Assembly (NCBI RefSeq): GCF_003996985.1
Contig: NZ_RJJX01000019.1
Location: 1 to 64,000, forward strand
Source of the DNA: Ancylomarina longa
GTDB lineage: Bacteria; Bacteroidota; Bacteroidia; Bacteroidales; Marinifilaceae
Length of the DNA: 64,000 nucleotides
Direction: 5' to 3'
Shown: one piece after another, positions 1-8,719 of the stretch
Layout of the letters: each line of letters starts with the position of its first letter
Position numbering within the stretch: the stretch's first letter is position 1
The notes under the pieces: model-generated
What the model was told of the DNA's origin: nothing
The model's database searches: none
Seen by the model: only the letters and a program-made list of their open reading frames with translations
Translations under genes and position numbers: made by a program

Positions 1-47
1 ATATAAAAACTCAAATAGCGTCGATTTGAGGCACCAGGAATTTACTT

Positions 48-102
48 CAAAAAAATAAGGTTGTAGCTGGAAGTATGTGAAATACTCATTCTACAACCTT
101 AT
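48..102 (-). terminator. Intrinsic terminator of the lipoprotein gene
   Basis: A 12-bp perfect stem (55-66 with 91-102) with a smaller inner hairpin (agtat/atact), followed on the minus strand by a run of seven Ts (complement of 48-54). It lies about 75 bp past the stop codon of the 178-525 gene and would end that transcript. Confidence 0.8.
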
Positions 103-177
103 ATATTTTCACCCCGATGGAAATTTAAAGGGGATTTTCAGTGCCCTCATTAATTGATACAGACTCTTTTTATGTAT

Positions 178-525
178 TTATTTCTCTTCTGATTTTATTG
201 GTTCTATTGGTTTAGGAGGTTTAACCTTTTCTTTAAAGGGAGCATCAGTCCCTTTCACCTGTTTGTTTTTATAATCATCAGGGTTTAGATATATGCCTGT
301 TCTCGTAATATTGATAACATTGACATCACTATAGGTCAGAACTACCATTTCATTGTTCTCTAAATCGATAAGTGTTTGTAACAAATTCGATTCAGTACCT
401 GATTGCGAAATAAACAAGGCCTTCTTAGGCATATTAACACTTGATGGAGTTTCCACAACTGTCTGAGTCATGACACAGCCATTGAAAACAAGTAATGCAA
501 CTACTCCTATTATTAATTTGTTCAT
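178..525 (-). CDS. Small proline-rich lipoprotein, function unknown
   Basis: The 115-residue product starts with a short positive end, a hydrophobic stretch and a lipobox ending at Cys17 (VFNGC), so it should be exported and lipidated. The mature part is soluble and ends in a proline/lysine-rich tail (KPPKPIEPIKSEEK). No enzymatic motif is visible and I do not recognise a family. Its start codon is only 14 bp past the stop of the large VPS10/BNR gene upstream on the same strand, so the two are almost certainly co-transcribed, and it may act with that secreted protein in the envelope. A hairpin plus T-run follows it. That it is a lipoprotein is well supported; its role is unknown. Confidence 0.75.
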   Translation of the reverse strand: MNKLIIGVVALLVFNGCVMTQTVVETPSSVNMPKKALFISQSGTESNLLQTLIDLENNEMVVLTYSDVNVINITRTGIYLNPDDYKNKQVKGTDAPFKEKVKPPKPIEPIKSEEK

Positions 526-539
526 CGTTAAATTGATTT

Positions 540-3500
540 TTATTCTACTTTATATGCTGGAATTCTTCCCGGTGTCCATGGTGTTCCTTCCTTTTCCATA
601 TCTGCCTCCAGTTGTTGCATACTTGCCGCAGCATCCTGCAAACGCTTTAATGCCACAGGAAATTCTTCCTTCAATATCTCAAATTGATCTTTTTGTGTTT
701 GGGTTACATCCGAAGTACTTGCCCATTGTGTTTCAATAATAGAATTTATTCTCTCTGCTATTGGAATTTGTGCAGGTGGAATTTCTTCCCAACTAGCCTT
801 TGGTGTTAATCCATTAAACAAATAATCTATCGCCTGAATTTCCGATTCTAAATCCTGAATTCGCGTATTTAAATCGAAATTTAAAGCAGGTGTTTGCAAT
901 AAAGCCATACGCATGGCAGCTATTTTCGCATGATAAGCAGCAATCAATTGCGTACTTCCCTGAATAGCTCTCGCCATTTCGGCCACTTTTTGTTGGAAAG
1001 ACACCAAAGCCGCCCTGTTCTTAGCTGGCAGACTCGTATTATTTAGGGTTTTGGCCTTGAAAGGAAGCGGACCGGCTAAAGCCTGATAGTTTTCCTTACT
1101 TACCATTCCCATTTCCACCTGATAATCGCCAGGCATGGCCAGCATACCAGATTTTGCCTTTTTAGTAGGATCAAATTTCTTAGCTGTAATAGGTCGGGTA
1201 GATTCAAATCTTAAATCCCAATTTGCTCTATTGATTCCCTTTTGTGCTTTCACAGCTAGCTTTCGAACTTCGTTTCCTGCGGCATCCTTAATGGTGAATA
1301 GCAAATAAGGACTTATTTCTCTGCCTTCTTCCTCTAGCTGTTTCCAGCTTGGTTGCGGAATATAAGCATTGGTTTTCATCAGCTCTTTTTCCTTTTCTTT
1401 TCGGATTTGTTTCGCTGTTTTTGGTACCTCTTTCAAATAATAGGTAAATGTTGCTCCAAATTCAGGATTGGGTGCTGTATAGTAAGTAGCTCCCATATTT
1501 CCTTTTCCTCCTTTTTGAATATACATCAAAGCATCTTTCACAGGGAATAAATGAGCTTTCTCCTCCAACATGCTATTGCTTAGCTTTCGCAAAGGAGTAT
1601 AGTCATCCAGAATATAGAAACCACGACCAAAACTGGCAGCAACCAAATCGTTCTCGCGTTGCTGAATGGTTAAATCGCGAACTGCAATAGTTGGAATACC
1701 AGCCTTCAACTGTGTCCATTTCGCGCCTCCATCAATAGTGAAGAATACGCCAAATTCGGTTCCTACGAATAATAAGTTTGGATTCACATTATCTTGCTCG
1801 ATGGTATGAACCGTTCCATTCTCAGGAAGATTGGAAGCAATGCTTGTCCAAGTTGCACCCTTATCGCTACTTTTTAAAAGATAGGGTTTAAAATCATCGC
1901 GCTTGCGATTATCGAAGGAAGCATACACAATATTAGCATCGTATTTCGAAGGTAGAATATCACTTACATAGGTATATTCAGGCACTCCCGGGAAAGTGGA
2001 AATTTTATTCCATTTCTCGCCACCATTATCGGTGTATTGAATTAAGCCATCATCGGTTCCTACATAAAGTAAGTTTTCGGCAACACTAGATTCTGCCATG
2101 GCTATAATAGTTCCATATTGCGAGGTAGAAATATGCTTCTTCACAGCATCGGCACTCCAATATTTACTCATTACTTTAAAGGAATCTCTATCTTTTCCGG
2201 TACTTAAATCCTCACTAATTACCTTCCAGCTATCTCCCCGATCGTCGCTCTGAAATACTTTATTGGCTGCTGCATAAATTCTGGTATGCATATGAGCGCT
2301 AATAATTAAAGGAGCATTCCAGTTCCACTTATAGGCAAGCTCTCCTTTTCGTTCCCGAGGCTTAATACTGATCTTCTCTCCACTCTTCTTATCGTAACGA
2401 TAGGCATTGCCATATTGATACTCACAATAAACGATATTTGGATCTACAGGATCAATTTGAGCCCAGAAACCATCTCCTCCTAAAATAGGCTGCCACTCCG
2501 CATTGGTTACGCCTTTTTTACTTGTATTTCTTGATGGACCACCTATCGAATTATTATCCTGAGTACCACCATAAACATTATAAAAAGGCAAATCATTATC
2601 TACCTGTACGCGATAGAACTGGGTAACCGGCAGGTTGCATTTGAATAAATAATTCTCGCCACCATCAAAACTCTCGTACATTCCTCCATCGCCACCAATC
2701 ATGAAATGTTTGGTGTCATTAGGATCAATCCAGAGTGCATGATCATCTACGTGGCGATTTTTCAGTCCAAGCTTTTTCCAGGTCTTGCCGCCATCCTCGG
2801 TATAATGGGTATAAGTTTCCACTGAATATACTTTATCCACATCAAGTGGATCACAATAAATTTCGTTGTAATACTGCCCGCTACTGGCATGGTCGCTCCT
2901 CTTCACCCACGATTCCCCTCTATCGGTAGAACGGAAAAAGCCGCTCTTTCCTTCGGCAGCCTCGATAATGGCATATACAATATTGTGATTCACCGGAGAA
3001 ACAGCAATACCCATTCCTCCTTTATCAACCTTAGGCAGACCAGCTGTTAATTTACGCCAATGTTCACCATTATCGGTTGATTTATAAATAGCAGATTCGG
3101 GACCTCCGCCAATTTTAGCATATACATGTCGACGACGTTGTTCCGATGTGGCATAAAGGATATCCGGATTTACCGGATCAATTACCACATTATTTACTCC
3201 GGTATTGTCACTAATATTTAAAACCTTCTTCCAGGTTTCACCGCCATCTGTTGTTTTATACAATCCGCGATCGCCTCCAGGTCCCCAAACCGAACCTTCG
3301 GCAGCAACAAATACAACATCCGAATTGCGGGGATCGATTACAATACCCCCAATCTGGCGAGAAGCTTTGAGCCCCATATTTTTCCAGTTTTTGCCGCCAT
3401 CTAATGTTTTATATACACCATCGCCATAGCCTAAAGCCCGCTGGTGATTATTTTCTCCGGTTCCTGTCCATACTACATTACTGTTGTTAGGATCAATGGT

Positions 3501-3833
3501 AACCACTCCTATAGAGTAGGCACCATATTTATCGAATACAGGTTTCCAGGTGGTTCCGTTATTCTCTGTCTTAAAAATATTTCCACTGGCTACTCCCACA
3601 TAGTATTCGCTGTGATTATTGGGATTTACTGCAAAATCAGCAATTCGTCCTGAGGTTGTGGCAGGCCCAATACTTCTGAATTTTAAACCATTTAGCATTT
3701 TTGAATTAAGCAAAGTATCCTTTGTTACTTCTATAGTTTTCTTTTTGGCGAGCAGATTGCCGGGAAGCAGCAAGATACCCATCATTACAAATAAAAGACT
3801 TGAATGTTTCAAGCGAGTTGTTAAGGTGTTCAT
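540..3833 (-). CDS. Secreted VPS10/sortilin-like BNR-repeat protein
   Basis: The 1097-residue product has a signal peptide (about residues 1-29, ending NLLA). It then has a long series of BNR/Asp-box repeats of the S/T-x-DGG-x-x-W type; I count about eleven between residues 80 and 770 (for example TLDGGKNW, TTDGGETW, STDRGESW, TIDGGAKW). This is the pattern of the VPS10/sortilin beta-propeller family that automatic annotation often calls glycosyl hydrolase. No glycosidase catalytic residues can be assigned, so an enzymatic role is not supported. The last 300 residues form a separate part with beta-rich and then helical segments; no type IX sorting tail is evident. The gene is followed at 14 bp by a lipoprotein gene and preceded by a terminator-like leader hairpin, suggesting attenuation. 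Such proteins are widespread in Bacteroidota with unknown ligands. Confidence 0.85.
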   Translation of the reverse strand: MNTLTTRLKHSSLLFVMMGILLLPGNLLAKKKTIEVTKDTLLNSKMLNGLKFRSIGPATTSGRIADFAVNPNNHSEYYVGVASGNIFKTENNGTTWKPVFDKYGAYSIGVVTIDPNNSNVVWTGTGENNHQRALGYGDGVYKTLDGGKNWKNMGLKASRQIGGIVIDPRNSDVVFVAAEGSVWGPGGDRGLYKTTDGGETWKKVLNISDNTGVNNVVIDPVNPDILYATSEQRRRHVYAKIGGGPESAIYKSTDNGEHWRKLTAGLPKVDKGGMGIAVSPVNHNIVYAIIEAAEGKSGFFRSTDRGESWVKRSDHASSGQYYNEIYCDPLDVDKVYSVETYTHYTEDGGKTWKKLGLKNRHVDDHALWIDPNDTKHFMIGGDGGMYESFDGGENYLFKCNLPVTQFYRVQVDNDLPFYNVYGGTQDNNSIGGPSRNTSKKGVTNAEWQPILGGDGFWAQIDPVDPNIVYCEYQYGNAYRYDKKSGEKISIKPRERKGELAYKWNWNAPLIISAHMHTRIYAAANKVFQSDDRGDSWKVISEDLSTGKDRDSFKVMSKYWSADAVKKHISTSQYGTIIAMAESSVAENLLYVGTDDGLIQYTDNGGEKWNKISTFPGVPEYTYVSDILPSKYDANIVYASFDNRKRDDFKPYLLKSSDKGATWTSIASNLPENGTVHTIEQDNVNPNLLFVGTEFGVFFTIDGGAKWTQLKAGIPTIAVRDLTIQQRENDLVAASFGRGFYILDDYTPLRKLSNSMLEEKAHLFPVKDALMYIQKGGKGNMGATYYTAPNPEFGATFTYYLKEVPKTAKQIRKEKEKELMKTNAYIPQPSWKQLEEEGREISPYLLFTIKDAAGNEVRKLAVKAQKGINRANWDLRFESTRPITAKKFDPTKKAKSGMLAMPGDYQVEMGMVSKENYQALAGPLPFKAKTLNNTSLPAKNRAALVSFQQKVAEMARAIQGSTQLIAAYHAKIAAMRMALLQTPALNFDLNTRIQDLESEIQAIDYLFNGLTPKASWEEIPPAQIPIAERINSIIETQWASTSDVTQTQKDQFEILKEEFPVALKRLQDAAASMQQLEADMEKEGTPWTPGRIPAYKVE

Positions 3834-3844
3834 GTGTTTTGTTT

Positions 3845-3898
3845 TTAGGTATAAAAAAAACCGGGAACTGAAGTCATTTCCTCCCTTCTCACCCGGCT
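3845..3898 (-). promoter_or_regulatory. Terminator-like leader hairpin, possible attenuator
   Basis: On the minus strand a 7-bp stem (3892-3898 with 3859-3865, CCGGG/CCCGG core) with an inner GAAG/CTTC pairing is followed directly by eight Ts (3853-3860). It sits only 19 bp before the start codon of the VPS10 gene. The gene upstream on this strand already has its own terminator at 4047-4076, so this one is placed to cut the VPS10 message. A ten-codon open frame (3877 to 3845, MTSVPGFFYT) overlaps the hairpin after a GGGAGG stretch; its coding status is doubtful because the spacing is only 2-3 bases. It could also be a backup terminator. Confidence 0.5.
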
Positions 3899-3931
3899 CA
3901 AAATAAGTGTATTATCTTACAAATAATCGAT

Positions 3932-3980
3932 TCTGAATTTACAGGATTTATCCTGAAAATCCTAATAGAATCAATTCAGA
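3932..3980. repeat. Nested inverted repeats upstream of VPS10 gene
   Basis: An outer pair tctgaatt (3932-3939) / aattcaga (3973-3980) encloses a near-perfect 14-bp palindrome caggatttatcctg (3942-3955). It lies 100-150 bp upstream of the 1097-residue gene, between the previous gene's terminator and the leader hairpin. It may be an operator or a folded leader RNA. Confidence 0.45.
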
Positions 3981-4044
3981 CTTACTGTACTTCTATGCTA
4001 TCTGCCGTCATGCTGCTTTTCATCGACCCACACAGATTTCCAGA

Positions 4045-4076
4045 TCAAAAAAAATCCGATTCAATAGAACCGGATT
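4045..4076 (-). terminator. Intrinsic terminator of the glucosaminidase gene
   Basis: A 10-bp stem with one G-T pair (4053-4062 with 4067-4076) and a 4-base loop is followed on the minus strand by eight Ts. It begins 7 bp after the stop codon of the LysM gene. Confidence 0.85.
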
Positions 4077-4082
4077 GCTTTA

Positions 4083-5018
4083 TTATCTCCTTTTATTTCG
4101 AAGCCAGATGCGCTCCCCGACTTCTACCTTATAATCTTTCTTAATACCATTATACTTGCAAATCCGCTTCAATTTCACTCCATATTTTTGCGAAATATCA
4201 TATAAATTATCACCTTCCTTCACCCGATGGAAATTATATCCGCGTGCTGCCTTGTTTCGTTTGTTGTGCAGGTATAATATCTGGTCAATCTGAAGGATAT
4301 AATCTTTAGGCAGATCGTTGTAACGCAATAACTTTTTGCGTTCTACCCCCAGATTTTTAGCTATACTGAAGAAAGTATCTCCTTTTTGCACTTTGATGTA
4401 GTGCACTCCATTTGCAATTTCGAGGCGTGCACCAAAAGGATCTATTTCCAAACCGGAATCAATATCTGCCAAATCGGTATCATCGGGTTTCTCCATCCAA
4501 TAATCTCTACCGGCATTCTTTTTATCCAGCTTATGCAGGTGTTCCTCTTCAATAATCTTAATCAGTCGGTGTGCATATTTAGGATCGGTAGCATAACCAG
4601 CCTTTTTTAAACCATGTGCCCATCGCCTGTAGTCATCCGATCGGTACTTAAATAAAAAAGCATAGCGCGATCGGGTGCTTAAAAACTCAGAATGATCTTT
4701 ATAGGAATCGTAAGGATTATCGTACATTCTAAAACATTCGTTTCTTCTGTCGTCGTCCATTTTCATGCTTGGTCCCCGCCAATCGTGACACTTTATGCCA
4801 AAATGATTGTTCCCTTTACGAGCCAATACGGAATTGCCATTTGCCGATTCCAGTAATCCCTGTGCCATGGTAATACTGGCAGGAATTCCGGTTCGTTTCA
4901 TTTCGCGAATGGCTAGTTGTTTGTATTTTTGTATGTATTGTTTCCTGGTATATCGACTTGCGAATATACTAGTACTGCTTGCTAATAGTAATATGGTATA
5001 GAGAATAAACTTCTTCAT
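4083..5018 (-). CDS. Secreted glucosaminidase with two LysM domains
   Basis: Peptidoglycan hydrolase (family 73-like N-acetylglucosaminidase) acting in the periplasm or cell wall. From the ATG at 5018 the product has 311 residues: a signal peptide (MKKFILYTILLLASSTSIFA), a glucosaminidase domain at about 25-170 that keeps the helix with the catalytic Glu (MAQGLLESANG) and the HFGIKC motif, then two LysM domains near 215-260 and 265-310 (QKGDTFFSIAKNLG and KEGDNLYDISQKYG) that bind glycan. The frame stays open 28 codons further upstream, but that stretch has no signal-peptide character and the signal sequence begins at 5018. It stands alone with its own terminator. Role in septation or wall remodelling is inferred from the family. 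Confidence 0.9.
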   Translation of the reverse strand: MKKFILYTILLLASSTSIFASRYTRKQYIQKYKQLAIREMKRTGIPASITMAQGLLESANGNSVLARKGNNHFGIKCHDWRGPSMKMDDDRRNECFRMYDNPYDSYKDHSEFLSTRSRYAFLFKYRSDDYRRWAHGLKKAGYATDPKYAHRLIKIIEEEHLHKLDKKNAGRDYWMEKPDDTDLADIDSGLEIDPFGARLEIANGVHYIKVQKGDTFFSIAKNLGVERKKLLRYNDLPKDYILQIDQILYLHNKRNKAARGYNFHRVKEGDNLYDISQKYGVKLKRICKYNGIKKDYKVEVGERIWLRNKRR

Positions 5019-5352
5019 AGATTGGTTTTTGTGAATCGAAATTGTAAAATGGGAAATCAATGAATTTATGTATATATTAGCTGCGATTTCCAAAACAACC
5101 ATAAAAATATAACAATCCTGTTAGCCTTCGTAATTAAAAGCGAAAAATTAACAAATTAGCTTTTCTCCGTTGAAATAGTAAGCTTGATATTTTCTATATT
5201 ATTATAATTGATAAAAATTTGTTTACTTGTTTCTTTAAGACACTAGACCCGGAGTAATCAGAGTTTATTTCCTAAATAGATTAAAAAGGAAATAGTTGTA
5301 CTTCGAATAGTTTAGTGGATGGAAGATGGCTTGTTAAAATATTTTACGTTCT
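5019..5352. other. Divergent intergenic region, no gene seen
   Basis: This 334-bp gap separates the divergent glucosaminidase and cytidine deaminase genes and must hold both promoters. No full TTG-N20-TAnnTTTG promoter is clear. The only structure noticed is a 7-bp inverted repeat, atttcct (5267-5273) / aggaaat (5287-5293), about 60 bp before the cdd start. Confidence 0.4.
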
Positions 5353-5838
5353 ATGAAGAAAACCCAAATCATCACAACGGTATTTGAATACGATTCTATT
5401 GATGAATTATCAACAGAAGATCAGGAATTAGTTTTAAATGCAAAGGAAGCTGCCCTTAGGGCTTACACTCCCTATTCCAAGTTTAATGTGGGTGCCGCAC
5501 TATTATTGGAGAATGGAAAATTAGTACAAGGCAACAATCAGGAAAATGCTGCTTACCCTTCGGGATTATGTGCCGAACGGGTTGCTGTTTTTTATGCCAA
5601 CGCGCAATATCCCGATGTGGCGGTAAAGACCATCGCCATTACCTCGCATACCAATGGTAGCTTTTTAGAATCACCGGTTCCGCCTTGTGGTTCCTGCCGT
5701 CAGGTTTTGCTGGAAACCGAAGATCGTTACAAGCAACCCATTAAGGTGATTTTATGTGGGGAGAGAAAAATCAAAATAGTGGAAAGCATCAAGCAATTGC
5801 TGCCTTTGTTTTTCGACAAGGAAATGCTGGATGAATAG
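5353..5838 (+). CDS. cdd: Cytidine deaminase
   Basis: Zinc enzyme that deaminates cytidine and deoxycytidine to the uridines in pyrimidine salvage, in the cytoplasm. The 161-residue length fits the small tetrameric class. The motifs are in place: the CAE zinc/proton-shuttle motif (GLCAERVAVF) and the second zinc site PCGSCRQ, plus the substrate-binding segment TPYSKFNVGAAL. The first zinc ligand is Cys instead of His, as in Bacillus-type enzymes. It is transcribed alone; the next gene downstream faces the other way, and a damaged gene fragment begins about 100 bp past its stop. Confidence 0.93.
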   Translation: MKKTQIITTVFEYDSIDELSTEDQELVLNAKEAALRAYTPYSKFNVGAALLLENGKLVQGNNQENAAYPSGLCAERVAVFYANAQYPDVAVKTIAITSHTNGSFLESPVPPCGSCRQVLLETEDRYKQPIKVILCGERKIKIVESIKQLLPLFFDKEMLDE

Positions 5839-5944
5839 TTGAATGGATGCGAAGAATTTTTCACATTTAAATGAAAAGACTCAAGTTACGTATATTAGGA
5901 TATTTGATTCCTAAAACTTGCAACTTGAGTCTTGTTTTCAGCTT

Positions 5945-6253
5945 TTATTGCTGTTCATTTTCACTCTCTACAACTTCTGCCTCATCGGGCTGCTCATCCT
6001 TAAGGTAGCGATAGTTAAAACCGTAGTTTCGCATCACACGGCGAACATTAGAAGCTGAATCTTTACGCATTACAAAATGAATGGTGTCTGCAATTTCGCC
6101 AATCAATTCATCAACAGGTGTGCGCTTGGCATCCAGCTCTTTTTGTACCCTGTTATACTCGCTATCGGCAGGACCAACTTCTTCCTTCTCCTTTTCGGCA
6201 GCTGTTAATTTTTCGAGTACTTCGGCAGTGAAGATGCTACTCCCGTTAGGTCA
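5945..6253 (-). pseudogene. C-terminal gene fragment without a start codon
   Basis: On the minus strand an open frame of about 100 codons ends at TAA 5945-5947 and runs up to an in-frame TGA near 6252. Its translation has good protein character (for example EKLTAAEKEKEEVG, RTPVDELIGEIADTIHF, RRVMRNYGFNYRYL and an acidic tail ending ESENEQQ). No ATG, GTG or TTG is available in its first part, and the sequence upstream changes abruptly to palindrome-rich noncoding DNA near 6240. It therefore looks like the 3' end of a gene whose 5' part was lost. I do not recognise the family. A non-standard start or a frameshift upstream is possible but not visible. Confidence 0.6.
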
Positions 6254-6758
6254 GTCTTTTTGCACATTTTCCTATTCCGTCGCGAATATTCCTTTTTACT
6301 CTAATCAAGAAAAGTGTGCGCGACGGTAAGAAAAGTATTCCGTATCCCGGGATGGCAGTCGCTTATGGCTCCTTTATCCCGGGTTATGGAATTGGAGCCT
6401 TTCAGGCTCGCCGAATGCCAACCTAACACCAGCATTTTTCCCTCCTCAGGGAAAATTCCTACTCAAGTGTTTAAAATAACTACATACTTAAAAAACTGAA
6501 TTAAGCTATTTTCTTAATGCGGGCGTCGCCAATCAGGCGTGATGCGGGAGATACCGCTGCTATGAAATGCCGTACAGCATCCGATTGGCTTGATTTTTTG
6601 TTTCCTTTTTTATCTAAGAACCGAACGGAGTGAGCTCATGAATGCCCGTGAAAATAATCTGATGAATAAAAAAGGAAAAGCCTGTCCGGCTTGAGGACTA
6701 GTAAGAAAAATTGCATTAAGCCAAAAATCAACAAAAGTAGCATGTCCAAATAAATGCA
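6254..6758. other. Palindrome-rich noncoding scar region
   Basis: Locally more GC-rich than its surroundings and without a credible gene. It contains an 8-bp inverted repeat ccgtcgcg (6277-6284) / cgcgacgg (6319-6326), the palindrome atcccgggat (6344-6353) with a second tatcccggg copy at 6375-6383, a hairpin gagcct/aggctc (6395-6409), an alternative ggctcc/ggagcc pairing (6367-6372 with 6394-6399), and an 8-bp stem ttttccct/agggaaaa (6436-6455). This density of hairpins beside a truncated gene suggests the remnant of a mobile or REP-like element, or a structured RNA. No transposase remains. Confidence 0.5.
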
Positions 6759-6759
6759 T

Positions 6760-6785
6760 AAAAAAACCGATGTATCAACATCGGC
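6760..6785 (-). terminator. Intrinsic terminator of the pseudouridine synthase gene
   Basis: Stem ccgatgt/acatcgg (6767-6773 with 6778-6784), 4-base loop, then seven Ts on the minus strand. It lies just past the stop of the 6795-7499 gene. Confidence 0.85.
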
Positions 6786-6794
6786 TTGTAATAT

Positions 6795-7499
6795 TTAAGC
6801 TTCTACCATCTTTTCGAATTCTTTCCATAAGTTATCATCTTTCGGAACCGGTGCTTTAATGGTTATTGGTTCTTGCTTTACCGGATGTATAAAGGAGATC
6901 TCCCGCGCATGCAAGCCAATTCCTCCACCAGTTTTAGATCGTGGAGCTCCGTATTTTAGATCTCCGCGAATAGGGATTCCAATCTTAGCGAGTTGTGCCC
7001 TAATTTGATGATGACGGCCTGTAAATAATTTCACCTCTAGTAAAAAATATTTTTGAGAGCGCGACAACAAGCGATATTCCAGAGTTGCCTCTTTGGCTTT
7101 TCCCTTTGGTTTGTCAAAAACATTAGTTCTATTCTTCTCCTCGTTTCTTAATAAGTAGTGAGTCAATCTTTCCTCATCTGCTCTCGGACAATCGCGAACT
7201 ATTGCCCAATAGATTTTGTTAATCTCCTCCCCTTTCTGCTGAAACATTTTATTTAAACGTGTAAGTGCTTTACTTGTTTTTGCAAATATCACCACTCCGC
7301 TCACAGGGCGGTCTATTCGATGAGGAACACCAATAAAAACATCTCCTGGTTTATCGTATTTCTTCTTAATGTAAGCTTTCACCTTCTCACTCAAAGGCTC
7401 ATCTCCTGTTTTATCACCCTGTACAATATCCTTGCACTTTTTATTAATTGCAATAATATGATTGTCTTCGTATAATATTTCTAATTTTTCTCTCGCCAT
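6795..7499 (-). CDS. RluA-family pseudouridine synthase
   Basis: Converts specific uridines in rRNA or tRNA to pseudouridine. The 234-residue protein carries the family's active-site motif HRIDRPVSG with the catalytic Asp near residue 62, and the downstream signature FTGRHHQIRAQLA. There is no N-terminal S4 RNA-binding domain, so it resembles the short RluA/TruC-like members more than RluC/RluD; the target base cannot be told from sequence. It follows panB by 57 bp on the same strand and ends at its own terminator, so the two may share a transcript. Confidence 0.9.
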   Translation of the reverse strand: MAREKLEILYEDNHIIAINKKCKDIVQGDKTGDEPLSEKVKAYIKKKYDKPGDVFIGVPHRIDRPVSGVVIFAKTSKALTRLNKMFQQKGEEINKIYWAIVRDCPRADEERLTHYLLRNEEKNRTNVFDKPKGKAKEATLEYRLLSRSQKYFLLEVKLFTGRHHQIRAQLAKIGIPIRGDLKYGAPRSKTGGGIGLHAREISFIHPVKQEPITIKAPVPKDDNLWKEFEKMVEA

Positions 7500-7556
7500 C
7501 TTATTCTTATTTAGTCACTCGTCCTTGGAATATTTGTCAACTTGTAACTTTGAACT

Positions 7557-8375
7557 TTAGTATTGTTCTCTCTCGTTCGGAAATTCTTTTGATTTTACAT
7601 CGCTGATATACATCTCCACTGCTCCCTTAATTTCAGCAAACAAGTTGTGATACCTTCTTAAAAAGCGAGGCGAAAATTCCTGAGTAATGCCCAACATATC
7701 ATGAATCACTAACACCTGTCCGTCAACACCATTACCTGCTCCAATACCAATAATTGGAATCATAACACTCTCGGCAACTTTCCTGGCCAATTCCGCTGGT
7801 ATTTTTTCCAATACGATTGCAAAGCATCCTGCCTCTTCCAACATTTTAGCATCTTCAATCAGTTTCTCAGCTTCCTCCTCCTCTTTGGCACGAACGGCAT
7901 AAGTTCCAAACTTATGGATAGACTGCGGGGTTAATCCCAGATGTCCCATAACTGGAATTCCGGCTGATAAAATACGATTTACCGATTCCAATACCTCACG
8001 ACCACCTTCTAATTTCACGGCATCAGCTCTGGCTTCTTTCATGATCCGAATCGAAGAATTCAAGGCTTCCTTCGAATTTCCCTGGTAAGTTCCAAAGGGA
8101 AGATCTACCACAACCAAAGCACGTTGCACTGCACGAACTACCGATGAACCATGGTAAATCATCTGATTCAGCGTAATTGGCAAAGTGGTTTCATTACCAG
8201 CCATCACGTTAGAAGCAGAATCTCCCACCAAGATCACATCAATCCCTGCTTTATCAACAATCCTTGCCATGGAAAAATCATAAGAAGTCAACATGGAGAT
8301 TTTCTCTCCCTTTAATTTCATTTCTGAGAGAACATGTGTGGTTACTCTCTTCACTGTTTCTTTATGAATAGACAT
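7557..8375 (-). CDS. panB: Ketopantoate hydroxymethyltransferase
   Basis: Transfers a one-carbon unit from methylene-tetrahydrofolate to 2-oxoisovalerate, the first committed step of pantothenate and CoA synthesis. The 272-residue length is normal. Visible family motifs are the N-terminal [15 protein letters not shown], the metal-site segment [26 protein letters not shown] and the PIIGIGAG loop. No panC or panD is adjacent. A TACCTTTG -7-like element lies at 8441-8448 on the minus strand, about 65 bp before the ATG. Confidence 0.95.
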   Translation of the reverse strand: MSIHKETVKRVTTHVLSEMKLKGEKISMLTSYDFSMARIVDKAGIDVILVGDSASNVMAGNETTLPITLNQMIYHGSSVVRAVQRALVVVDLPFGTYQGNSKEALNSSIRIMKEARADAVKLEGGREVLESVNRILSAGIPVMGHLGLTPQSIHKFGTYAVRAKEEEEAEKLIEDAKMLEEAGCFAIVLEKIPAELARKVAESVMIPIIGIGAGNGVDGQVLVIHDMLGITQEFSPRFLRRYHNLFAEIKGAVEMYISDVKSKEFPNEREQY

Positions 8376-8719
8376 TTTTTTCGAATTTTTGGCTATAGTA
8401 AAAGATTGCAGATGAATTTATCTACAATATCATTTGATTGCAAAGGTATAAAAAGATTCAATCCGTAAGTATCATTCCTTTTACTCCCTGGCTCAAAACT
8501 TCCGTAGCTAATAAGCTAATGAATTACCACAGATCTCTACTTTCTGTCTTTTTGGCAGAACCTTTGTCATGTTTTTGCTGGTTCTAAAGCTTTGTGGTGT
8601 CAGTTTTTCATCTCAAAGCTTAAAATATCAAATGGCACAACCTTTGATTACTTCCTTACGGATTAGAAAAACATCCGGAATTAAATTAGAAAAATTTAGA
8701 ACATTAAATAAATACTAAA
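8376..8719. promoter_or_regulatory. dnaK/panB intergenic region with two TGGCA-AACCTTTG repeats
   Basis: The gap between divergent panB and dnaK. On the plus strand TGGCAGAACCTTTG (8553-8566) and TGGCACAACCTTTG (8633-8646) are the same 14-mer with one difference, exactly 80 bp apart, the second 73 bp before the dnaK ATG. Both resemble sigma-54 -24/-12 spacing, but the -12 GC is GT and GA. I could not find a CIRCE element or a clean TTTG/TAnnTTTG promoter for dnaK. A panB -7-like element lies at 8441-8448 (minus). Confidence 0.4.

Noticed and set aside
3845-3877. Ten-residue leader peptide MTSVPGFFYT as an amino-acid attenuator
   Set aside because: The Phe codons are just the terminator's T-run, the SD-like stretch is too close to the ATG, and Bacteroidota seldom use SD; the gene downstream is not biosynthetic.
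6081-6499. Plus-strand open frames in the scar region
   Set aside because: The first is antisense to the gene fragment; the second runs through palindromes and has no protein-like composition.
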